6,018 nucleotides of DNA from Collinsella sp. GTDB lineage: Bacteria; Actinomycetota; Coriobacteriia; Coriobacteriales; Coriobacteriaceae. The notes under the pieces are model-generated. The model was not told the DNA's origin. It saw nothing but the letters and a program-made list of their open reading frames with translations, and searched no databases. Shown here piece after piece: positions 1-5,430 of the stretch. Where the stretch lies: NCBI GenBank assembly GCA_019419485.1, contig DXZV01000079.1, positions 1,784 to 7,801 on the forward strand, in the 5' to 3' direction. The number at the start of each line of letters is the position of its first letter. The first letter of the stretch is position 1. The translations under genes were made by a program, and so were the position numbers.

Positions 1-14
1 GGGTGTAAACCGAA

Positions 15-1358
15 CTAGTTGGCCATGACGCCTTCGGTCCAGGCCTCAACGTCCTCGATGCGCAGGACGTTGGCGACCTCGGCCACGCAGTCGACGCTGG
101 CAAGCTCCGCGGCGGCAGCCTGGACGTCCTTCTCGAGTGCGCGGTGCGTCAGGAAGATGACCGAGCAGGCATCGCTGACACCCGACTTGCCGTCCTCGAC
201 TTGGTTGATGAGCGAGATCGAAATGTTGTGCTTGGCAAAGATGTCGACCGTCTCGGACAGGGCGCCCACGCGGTCGGCGACCTTCAGGCGCACATAGTAC
301 TTGGTCTGGAGCTCGTCCATGGGCTTAAAGGCGAGGTTGTGACCATAGGGCTCAATCTCGGGCAGCGGAGCCACGCCCCGGCTGATCTGCTCGGAGAGCG
401 ACAGGATATCGCCCACGACGGCGCTCGCGGTGGGGAAGGAGCCTGCGCCGGCACCGTAGAACATGGTCTCGCCCACGGCATCGCCCACTACGTAAACAGC
501 GTTCATGGCGCCGTTGACCTTGGCAAGCATGTGGTCGGCGGGGATCAGCGTGGGATGCACGCGGACGTCGACGCCGGCGTCGGTGTTGCGGGCGATGCCG
601 AGCAGCTTAATGGTGTAGCCGAGCTCGCGGGCCTGGGCGATGTCCTCGGCGCCGATGGTGCGGATACCCTGCTGGTACACATCATCGGTGGTAACGCGGG
701 TGCCAAAGCCGATGGAGGCGAGGATGGCCGTCTTGCTGGCGGCATCGAAGCCGTCGACGTCGGCGGACGGGTCGGCCTCGGCATAGCCCTTGGCCTGTGC
801 ATCGGCGAGCACGTCGGCGTAATCGGCGCCCTCGGCGTCCATGCGCGACAGGATGTAGTTGGTGGTGCCGTTGAGGATGCCGGCGATGGTCAGGATCTTG
901 TTGCCCACCAGATCGTGCTCAAGCGTGCTCACGATGGGGATGCCGCCGCCGCAGCTGGCCTCGCACTTAATCTGCACGCCGCACGCGCGCGCCTTCTCGG
1001 CGAGTGTCTCGACATGACGGCCCAACAGGGCCTTGTTGGCAGAGACGACGTGCTTACCGTTCTCGAAGGCGGTGGTGAAGATCTCGGTCGCGGGGTGCTC
1101 GCCGCCGATCAGCTCGACGACGATGTCGACAGCGGGGTCGGTGACGACGTCGTGCCAGTCACTCGTAAAGGCCTCGCGCTCAATACCGGCCGCCTCGGCC
1201 TGCTCCCAGGCAAGCGCGCAGGCGCGAGTTAGCTTAAGGTCGATGCCGTAGGCGGCCAGGTACTCATCGTGGTGGCTCTTAATCAGACGGGCCACGCCGC
1301 CGCCGACGGTTCCCAGACCGATCAGACCGACGTTCACGGTGCGCAGGGGTTCGCTCAT
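15..1358 (-). CDS. hom: Homoserine dehydrogenase with C-terminal ACT domain
   Basis: Catalyses NAD(P)H-dependent reduction of aspartate semialdehyde to homoserine in the cytoplasm, the branch point to threonine/isoleucine and methionine. The protein is 447 residues, normal for the monofunctional actinobacterial/Firmicute type. The N-terminal Rossmann domain has the dinucleotide loop GLGTVG (residues 14-19) and SANKALL (106-112). The catalytic domain has GGGIPIV (137-143) and ILNGTTNYIL (161-170). E194, D205 and K209 line up with the catalytic-site E208, D219 and K223 of the yeast enzyme. Residues about 353-432 form an ACT domain, which in this family usually mediates threonine feedback inhibition. 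The ATG at 1358 was chosen because AAGGAG lies 6 nt upstream and the family-type N-terminus starts there; the frame stays open to 1463, but that extra sequence looks non-coding. The gene is transcribed divergently from the liv genes. A following thrB or thrC would lie beyond the left edge and cannot be seen. Confidence 0.97.
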   Translation of the reverse strand: MSEPLRTVNVGLIGLGTVGGGVARLIKSHHDEYLAAYGIDLKLTRACALAWEQAEAAGIEREAFTSDWHDVVTDPAVDIVVELIGGEHPATEIFTTAFENGKHVVSANKALLGRHVETLAEKARACGVQIKCEASCGGGIPIVSTLEHDLVGNKILTIAGILNGTTNYILSRMDAEGADYADVLADAQAKGYAEADPSADVDGFDAASKTAILASIGFGTRVTTDDVYQQGIRTIGAEDIAQARELGYTIKLLGIARNTDAGVDVRVHPTLIPADHMLAKVNGAMNAVYVVGDAVGETMFYGAGAGSFPTASAVVGDILSLSEQISRGVAPLPEIEPYGHNLAFKPMDELQTKYYVRLKVADRVGALSETVDIFAKHNISISLINQVEDGKSGVSDACSVIFLTHRALEKDVQAAAAELASVDCVAEVANVLRIEDVEAWTEGVMAN

Positions 1359-1364
1359 AGATAG

Positions 1365-1370
1365 CTCCTT
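1365..1370 (-). promoter_or_regulatory. Ribosome binding site of hom
   Basis: The minus strand reads AAGGAG followed by a 6-nt spacer and the ATG at 1358. This fixes the start against the longer open frame that reaches 1463. Confidence 0.85.
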
Positions 1371-1411
1371 CGTGCATCTTATGGATGGATTACCGCTTAA
1401 AGGTTGAGTGC

Positions 1412-1417
1412 ATTCTA
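1412..1417 (-). promoter_or_regulatory. Candidate -10 box for hom
   Basis: The minus strand carries TAGAAT, a 5 of 6 match to TATAAT. It would start transcription near 1405 and give a leader of about 47 nt. No convincing -35 box lies 15-19 nt upstream, so the assignment rests on the -10 match and position only. Confidence 0.3.
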
Positions 1418-1514
1418 GCGTGAACCGAGGGCGCGTGCTCGCCAGGCAACAGGAGTCGCACAAAACGGCACCCCCCGAAACGCTGCGGAAACATTGGAAA
1501 CATGCTCGCTACAA

Positions 1515-1526
1515 ACGGAACTCCGT
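1515..1526. promoter_or_regulatory. Small palindrome ACGGA-AC-TCCGT
   Basis: A perfect 5-bp inverted repeat with a 2-nt centre lies in the divergent spacer between hom and the binding-protein relic, 7 nt from the next palindrome. It could be half of an operator region. At this length chance is possible, and no regulator is visible in the window. Confidence 0.2.
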
Positions 1527-1533
1527 AACAAAC

Positions 1534-1547
1534 TGTCAACGTTTACA
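1534..1547. promoter_or_regulatory. Operator-like palindrome TGTCAACGTTTACA
   Basis: The 14-bp site is palindromic except for one base pair and has a central CG, the general form of LacI/GalR-family operators (TGTnAACGTTnACA type). It sits 176 nt upstream of the hom start and directly in front of the relic. Read on the minus strand it also contains a perfect TTGACA, but no good -10 box follows at the right distance. It may control hom or be left over from the relic's own promoter. Function is inferred from shape only. Confidence 0.3.
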
Positions 1548-1558
1548 CCATAAGGTTC

Positions 1559-1861
1559 GCCCTGTGCGACTGGGGCATGCAGGCGCTCGTCGACTCCGTT
1601 ACCACTGGTGCCGCCGTCGCCGTCTCGGCCGAGATCGCCGATGCCTTTGCCGAGCAGGCCAAGGCATCCAAGCTCGACATCGTCGATACCGAGACCTTTA
1701 AGGACGACTCCTCCACGAGCTTTATCAACCAGCCGACCAAGGCCATGCGCAAGATCAAGATCGAGGGCCTGACTGGCGAGCTCACGTGGAACGACGAGGG
1801 CCAAGTCGAAAAGCCCGCTACGGCCTATGTGATCCAGGACGGCAAGTACATCGCCGCCTAA
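1559..1861 (+). pseudogene. Relic of a branched-chain amino acid binding protein, internally deleted livJ paralogue
   Basis: The open frame of 100 codons plus TAA matches three separate blocks of the intact livJ product at 2133-3320. They correspond to LivJ residues about 108-131, 198-234 and 358-395. By hand count about 71 of 99 aligned residues are identical. Missing are the first 107 residues including signal peptide and lipobox, residues 132-197 (which include the ligand-contacting TPSAS segment), and residues 235-357. The remaining protein could not form the two-lobed fold or be exported. The first ATG (1577) has no Shine-Dalgarno site, and the frame is open upstream only to 1529. The joins keep frame and there is no internal stop, so loss may be recent or a short product may still be made. 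It is best read as a decayed tandem duplicate of livJ. An annotation pipeline may call 1577-1861 a small hypothetical protein. Confidence 0.85.
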
Positions 1862-1862
1862 G

Positions 1863-1877
1863 CGCGCATAAAGCGCG
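1863..1877 (+). terminator. Short hairpin just after the relic stop, possible decayed terminator
   Basis: CGCGC and GCGCG flank an ATAAA loop directly after the relic's TAA. The only T-rich stretch, TTTT at about 1892, is some 14 nt farther on, too distant for a standard intrinsic terminator. Intact livJ also has a small GC hairpin just behind its stop, so this may be the matching remnant. Confidence 0.25.
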
Positions 1878-2051
1878 ACCGGTGAGGCTGTTTTATTCAG
1901 GGCGGGGACGCTTGTAACAGAACGGAAACATTGCTTTTACACAATAAAGTGGCTTTACTGCATAAAGTAATAGAAATACGCAGAAATATGGATAAATGAA
2001 CAAATCCAAAGAAAAGTCGAAATAACCGCCACTTTTCCTAACTAAAGCGTC

Positions 2052-2057
2052 TACTAT
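2052..2057 (+). promoter_or_regulatory. Candidate -10 box of the liv operon
   Basis: TACTAT matches TATAAT at 5 of 6 positions and lies at the end of the AT-rich stretch. Transcription would start near 2064, immediately before the first leader hairpin, giving a leader of about 69 nt. The region 15-19 nt upstream has no clear TTGACA, so the promoter may depend on an activator or be misplaced. Confidence 0.4.
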
Positions 2058-2065
2058 TTTGCGAA

Positions 2066-2079
2066 CGCCGAACACGGCG
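2066..2079 (+). promoter_or_regulatory. First leader hairpin of livJ
   Basis: CGCCG-AACA-CGGCG is a perfect 5-bp stem with a four-base loop. If transcription starts near 2064 it would cap the 5' end of the mRNA, a position known to slow RNA decay. It has no T-run, so it is not a terminator. Confidence 0.4.
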
Positions 2080-2090
2080 AAGGATGGCCT

Positions 2091-2111
2091 GTCGGGTAAC
2101 CAAAACCCGAC
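2091..2111 (+). promoter_or_regulatory. Second leader hairpin of livJ
   Basis: GTCGGGT and ACCCGAC form a perfect 7-bp stem around a 7-nt loop, ending 10 nt before the Shine-Dalgarno site. No T-run follows. It could stabilise the transcript, influence translation start, or act at DNA level as an operator. I saw no leader peptide and no recognised riboswitch core. Confidence 0.45.
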
Positions 2112-2121
2112 GAGATTTGAG

Positions 2122-2126
2122 AGGAG
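2122..2126 (+). promoter_or_regulatory. Ribosome binding site of livJ
   Basis: AGGAG lies 6 nt before the ATG at 2133. The second in-frame ATG at 2169 has no comparable site, so this decides for the longer N-terminus. Confidence 0.75.
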
Positions 2127-2132
2127 AGCCGC

Positions 2133-3320
2133 ATGTCGAGCCTCACCGGTAAGTCATTGAACCCTGTTATGAATCGCAGGAGCGTTATCGCGAGCGCAGC
2201 AGGTCTGGGGGCGATGTCCATTCTAGCTGGCTGCTCCTCCAACGGCGGCGACAGCGGTTCCGCTTCGAGCGACGCTTCGTTTAAGATCGGCACCATCGGC
2301 CCGCTGACCGGTGCCGCCGCGTCTTACGGCAAGTCCGTTACCCAGGGCGTCGAGCTTGGCTGCAAGGACTTCTCCACCAAGGAGCTGCCGCTTGCCAGCA
2401 AGGCCGAGGACGACCAGGCCGACGGCGAGAAGGCCGTCAACGCCTTTAATACCCTGCTCGACTGGGGCATGCAGGCCCTCGTCGGCCCGACCACCACGGG
2501 TGCGTCGGTTGCCGTTGCCGCTGAGTGTGGTAACGACCCCAAGACGTTCATGATCACCCCGTCCGCGTCCTCCGAGGACGTCACTGACGGCAAGGATTGC
2601 GTCTTCCAGGTTTGCTTCACCGACCCCAACCAGGGTGTCAACGCTGCCAAGTTCCTGGCGCAGAAGTATGCGGATGAGAAGTTCGTGCTGTTCTACAACT
2701 CCGGCGACGCCTATTCTTCGGGTATCGCGGATTCCTTTAAGGCCCAGGCCGCTGAGTCCAAGCTCGAGATTGTCGACGAGGAGACCTTTAAGGACGATTC
2801 TGCCACGAGCTTTACCAACCAGCTGACCAAGGCCAAGCAGGCCGGCGCTACCATGATCTTCGCGCCGATCTACTACACGCCGGCGTCCGTCCTGCTCAAG
2901 AACGCCAAGGATATGGGCTACGACGTCAAGATGATGGGTTGCGACGGCATGGACGGCATCCTGGGCGTTGAGGGCTTCGACACCTCTCTTGCCGAAGGTC
3001 TGCTGCTCATGACCCCGTTCTCCGCCGACGACGAGAAGAACGCCGACTTCGTCAACGCTTACAAGGATAAGTACGGCGATACCCCCGACCAGTTTGCCGC
3101 CGACGCCTACGACGGCGTGCACGCGGTGGCCGAGGCCCTCAAGGAGGCCGGTCTTGGTGTCGACGCCGACCCGACCGAGGTCTCCGAGAAGCTGCCCAAG
3201 GCTATGCTCAAGATTACCGTTGACGGTCTGACCGGCAAGCTCACCTGGAACGATAAGGGGCAGGTCCAGAAGGAGCCCACGGCGTACGTCATCACCGACG
3301 GCAAGTACGTACAGGCATAA
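2133..3320 (+). CDS. livJ: Branched-chain amino acid ABC transporter substrate-binding lipoprotein
   Basis: Binds leucine, isoleucine, valine or a related amino acid outside the membrane and delivers it to LivHM. The 395-residue protein has a basic N-region with RR at 15-16, a hydrophobic stretch, and lipobox LAGC with the lipidated Cys at 34. A Ser/Gly/Asp-rich linker follows. Residues about 50-385 are a type I periplasmic-binding fold of the Peripla_BP_6/LivJ family. It includes the early IGPLTGAAASYG (55-66), GPTTTGAS (118-125), TPSAS (142-146, at the place of the ligand-binding Thr loop of E. coli LivJ) and YNSGDAYSSG (188-197). The ATG at 2133 has the ribosome site; ATG 2169 (residue 13) would give a more ordinary short signal peptide. 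RRSVIA resembles a weak twin-arginine motif. It ends TAA-TAG and is first in the operon. Exact substrate cannot be read from sequence; a broader amino acid or short amide ligand remains possible. Confidence 0.93.
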   Translation: MSSLTGKSLNPVMNRRSVIASAAGLGAMSILAGCSSNGGDSGSASSDASFKIGTIGPLTGAAASYGKSVTQGVELGCKDFSTKELPLASKAEDDQADGEKAVNAFNTLLDWGMQALVGPTTTGASVAVAAECGNDPKTFMITPSASSEDVTDGKDCVFQVCFTDPNQGVNAAKFLAQKYADEKFVLFYNSGDAYSSGIADSFKAQAAESKLEIVDEETFKDDSATSFTNQLTKAKQAGATMIFAPIYYTPASVLLKNAKDMGYDVKMMGCDGMDGILGVEGFDTSLAEGLLLMTPFSADDEKNADFVNAYKDKYGDTPDQFAADAYDGVHAVAEALKEAGLGVDADPTEVSEKLPKAMLKITVDGLTGKLTWNDKGQVQKEPTAYVITDGKYVQA

Positions 3321-3324
3321 TAGG

Positions 3325-3346
3325 CCGCCTTACATAGAGCGGTTTT
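3325..3346 (+). terminator. Weak terminator-like hairpin after livJ
   Basis: CCGC (3325-3328) can pair with GCGG (3339-3342), followed directly by TTTT. The stem is only 4 bp with a 10-nt loop, so at most it would cause partial termination. Confidence 0.25.
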
Positions 3347-3351
3347 GATCC

Positions 3352-3383
3352 CAAGCAGGGGAGGTTGTGGCCTTCCCTGCTTG
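3352..3383 (+). promoter_or_regulatory. Strong intercistronic hairpin between livJ and livH
   Basis: Bases 3352-3364 pair with 3371-3383 in a 13-bp stem with a single G-U pair and the six-base loop TTGTGG. No T-run follows, so it is not a classical terminator. A stable stem right behind a binding-protein gene commonly blocks 3' exonucleases and raises the level of the upstream message relative to the permease genes. Confidence 0.6.
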
Positions 3384-3393
3384 CTTGGTATCT

Positions 3394-3413
3394 AGGGACG
3401 ATGTAACGTCCCT
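3394..3413 (+). promoter_or_regulatory. Second intercistronic hairpin between livJ and livH
   Basis: AGGGACG and CGTCCCT make a perfect 7-bp stem with loop ATGTAA, 10 nt after the stronger hairpin. Only a short TTT follows, so termination would be inefficient. It lies 46 nt before the livH start. Confidence 0.5.
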
Positions 3414-3442
3414 GTTTCATACATCAACTGGAAACCTATTCG

Positions 3443-3450
3443 AAAGGGGG
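3443..3450 (+). promoter_or_regulatory. Ribosome binding site of livH
   Basis: AAAGGGGG lies 9 nt before the ATG at 3460. It directly touches another in-frame ATG at 3451, which is too close to be used, so 3460 is preferred. Confidence 0.7.
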
Positions 3451-3459
3451 ATGTGGAAC

Positions 3460-4341
3460 ATGACGGTCTTTATCCAATACCTGGTCAACGGCCTGTCCAT
3501 GGGCAGCGTCTACGCCATCATCGCGTTGGGCTACACCATGGTCTACGGTATCGCCAAGATGCTGAACTTCGCTCACGGCGATGTCATCATGGTCGGTGCC
3601 TATGTCTCGTTCTGCGCCACGTCGTATCTCGGCCTCCCGGGCTGGGCATCTGTAGTTCTCTCTTGTGTGGTCTGCACGGTTCTCGGTGTCCTCATTGAGG
3701 GTCTGGCCTATAAGCCGCTACGCCAAGCAGGTCCGCTGGCCGTTCTGATCACGGCTATCGGCGTGTCTTACTTCCTGCAGAACGCCGCGCAGCTTCTGTG
3801 GGGCGCCACACCCAAGAACTTCACTTCGCTCGTCACCTTTCCGGTGCCGGAGTTCTTGGCCAAGTTTAACGTAAGCGCCGTCTCGCTCGTCACCATCGTC
3901 GCCTGCTTGGTTATCATGGCCGGCCTGATGTTCTTTACGGGTAAGACCAAGATGGGCAAGGCCATGCGAGCCGTGTCCGAGGACAAGGCCGCTGCTCAGC
4001 TCATGGGCATCAACGTCAACCGCACCATCTCGATGACGTTCGCCATCGGCTCCGCCCTCGCCGCCATCGCCGGCGTACTCCTGTGCTCCTACTCGCCGGT
4101 GTTGCAGCCCACCACGGGTGCCATGCCTGGTATCAAGGCTTTCGACGCTGCCGTCTTCGGCGGCATCGGCTCCATTCCCGGTGCCTTTGTTGGCGGTATT
4201 CTTATCGGCATCATCGAGGCGATGGCACAGGCTTACATTTCCACGAGCCTTGCCAACTCCATCGTCTTTGGTGTTCTGATCATCGTCCTGCTCGTCAAGC
4301 CTGCCGGCCTCTTGGGCAAGTACGTCCCCGAGAAGGTGTAG
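3460..4341 (+). CDS. livH: Branched-chain amino acid ABC transporter permease LivH
   Basis: One half of the membrane channel that moves branched-chain amino acids inward. The 293-residue protein matches the usual LivH length and is mostly hydrophobic, with about eight candidate membrane segments. Family hallmarks are the N-terminal GLSMGSVYAIIALGYTMVYG (11-30) and MLNFAHGD (34-41). The cytoplasmic coupling loop near MRAVSEDKAAAQLMGIN (169-185) corresponds to the EAA-like contact with the ATPase. The C-terminal FGGIGSIPGAFVGG segment (233-246) is also typical. The frame is open back to 3367, but that part overlaps the hairpins and reads unlike LivH; the ribosome site supports 3460. livM starts 9 nt after the TAG, so the two are probably translationally coupled. 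Confidence 0.95.
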   Translation: MTVFIQYLVNGLSMGSVYAIIALGYTMVYGIAKMLNFAHGDVIMVGAYVSFCATSYLGLPGWASVVLSCVVCTVLGVLIEGLAYKPLRQAGPLAVLITAIGVSYFLQNAAQLLWGATPKNFTSLVTFPVPEFLAKFNVSAVSLVTIVACLVIMAGLMFFTGKTKMGKAMRAVSEDKAAAQLMGINVNRTISMTFAIGSALAAIAGVLLCSYSPVLQPTTGAMPGIKAFDAAVFGGIGSIPGAFVGGILIGIIEAMAQAYISTSLANSIVFGVLIIVLLVKPAGLLGKYVPEKV

Positions 4342-4350
4342 GTGAGCGTT

Positions 4351-5430
4351 ATGAAGTTTCTTAAAGACAAGCAGACGCGTCACGACTTTGTTACGTACGC
4401 CATGTGCCTTGTGGCGTTCGCCATCGTGTTCTTTATGCAGTCTAACCACATGATTCCGCGCATGATTGCCGGTCAGCTGGTCCCCATTACGGCCTATATC
4501 GTCATGGCCATTTCCCTCAACCTCGTCGTCGGTATCGCGGGCGACTTGTCGCTGGGCCACGCGGGCTTTATGAGCGTCGGCGCCTATACGGGCATCGTCA
4601 CCGCCGTCGCGCTGGAGAGCGCCGTTCCCTCCGATCCGGTGCGCCTTATCATCAGTATCGTGGTCGGCGCCATCGCTGCCGCCATTCTGGGCTTCTTGAT
4701 TGGCATCCCGGTCCTTCGTCTGAGCGGCGATTACCTGGCTATCGTGACGCTGGCCTTTGGCGAGATCATCAAAGAGATCGTCACCTGCCTCATTGTGGGT
4801 GTCGACTCCCGCGGCCTGCACGTGATCTTTAACATCACGGGCAACTCTACGATCGACGACCTGCACCTGCTCGAGGACGGCACCGCCATCATCAAGGGCG
4901 CCCAGGGTGCCTCGGGCGTGTCGACGTACTCGACCTTCCTCGCCGGTGCCATCCTGGTTATGGTCGCGCTCGTGATTGTACTCAACCTGGTTCGCAGCCG
5001 TACCGGCCGTGCCATTATTGCCGTGCGCGATAACAAGATCGCTGCCGAGTCCGTGGGCATCTCCGTCACCCAGTACCGCATGATCGCCTTCGTGGTTTCC
5101 GCCGCCCTCGCCGGTGCTGCCGGAGCTTTGTTCGGCGGTAACTTCTCGCAGCTTTCCGCTACTAAGTTCGACTTCAACACGTCGATCCTCATTCTGGTGT
5201 TCGTGGTTCTGGGCGGCCTGGGCAACATGCGCGGTTCCGTTATCGCCGCGGCGCTGCTCACGGTGCTCCCCGAGTTGCTCCGTCAGTTCTCGGACTACCG
5301 CATGCTCATCTACGCCATCGTGTTGATCCTGGTCATGGTCTTTACTAACAACCCACAGCTCAAGGCATTCTTCGCACGCATTAAGGACCGCTTTGCTTCC
5401 AAGAAGGAGGTGGCAGCCGATGCCCAGTAA
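4351..5430 (+). CDS. livM: Branched-chain amino acid ABC transporter permease LivM
   Basis: Second permease half, partner of LivH. From ATG 4351 the protein has 359 residues. AGGTG lies 6 nt upstream; a GTG at 4342, abutting the livH stop, would add three residues and cannot be excluded. Hallmarks are SLNLVVGIAGDLSLGHAGF (55-73), the conserved LSGDYLAIVTLAFGEIIK (124-141), the coupling loop RAIIAVRDNKIAAESVGI (220-237) and the late FVVLGGLGNMRGS (284-296). About eight to nine membrane segments are expected. The loop at about 150-190 is long and polar, with a possible extra insert before the family GAQGxSG motif (183-189). The C-terminus is a charged cytoplasmic tail (Lys/Arg-rich, 338-359). 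Its end overlaps livG by 11 nt. Confidence 0.95.
   Translation: MKFLKDKQTRHDFVTYAMCLVAFAIVFFMQSNHMIPRMIAGQLVPITAYIVMAISLNLVVGIAGDLSLGHAGFMSVGAYTGIVTAVALESAVPSDPVRLIISIVVGAIAAAILGFLIGIPVLRLSGDYLAIVTLAFGEIIKEIVTCLIVGVDSRGLHVIFNITGNSTIDDLHLLEDGTAIIKGAQGASGVSTYSTFLAGAILVMVALVIVLNLVRSRTGRAIIAVRDNKIAAESVGISVTQYRMIAFVVSAALAGAAGALFGGNFSQLSATKFDFNTSILILVFVVLGGLGNMRGSVIAAALLTVLPELLRQFSDYRMLIYAIVLILVMVFTNNPQLKAFFARIKDRFASKKEVAADAQ
5404..5410 (+). promoter_or_regulatory. Ribosome binding site of livG, inside livM
   Basis: AAGGAGG is a full Shine-Dalgarno match 9 nt before ATG 5420 and lies within the last codons of livM. It supports the start that gives LivG its long N-terminus, over later in-frame starts. 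Confidence 0.85.

Larger units (their letters stand above)
1862..2132. other. Non-coding AT-rich region between relic and livJ
   Basis: No credible gene is seen on either strand in these 271 bases. The part from about 1920 to 2060 is much richer in A and T than the flanking genes. It contains two copies of ATAAAGT (1944-1950 and 1962-1968, 18 bp apart) and an 8-bp inverted pair AAAGTGGC (1946-1953) and GCCACTTT (2028-2035). The last 80 bases hold the candidate livJ promoter, two leader hairpins and the ribosome binding site listed separately. The AT-rich stretch fits an upstream promoter and regulator-binding region for the liv operon. Confidence 0.6.

Noticed and set aside
144..1232. Long plus-strand open frame (362 codons) opposite hom
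   Set aside because: Antisense to a complete homoserine dehydrogenase with all catalytic residues. Composition is Gly/Asp/Val-rich without domain pattern.
1359..1463. N-terminal extension of hom up to 1463
   Set aside because: The added 35 residues do not fit the family, and a perfect Shine-Dalgarno site stands before ATG 1358.
1415..1804. Minus-strand open frame over the relic and spacer
   Set aside because: It covers the antisense of livJ-like sequence and non-coding DNA, with no ribosome site or family match.
2091..2126. Intrinsic terminator or known riboswitch in the livJ leader
   Set aside because: The stem has no T-run after it, and the leader is too short and lacks core motifs of riboswitch classes I know.
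1359..2132. Insertion sequence or other mobile element as cause of the relic
   Set aside because: No transposase fragment, terminal inverted repeats or target-site duplication was found. Simple deletions in a tandem duplicate explain the data.
2223..3122. Minus-strand open frame of 299 codons opposite livJ
   Set aside because: Shadow of livJ caused by its codon bias; no recognisable protein features.
3367..3459. N-terminal extension of livH up to 3367
   Set aside because: It runs through two hairpins and the ribosome site and reads unlike LivH; start at 3460 is better.
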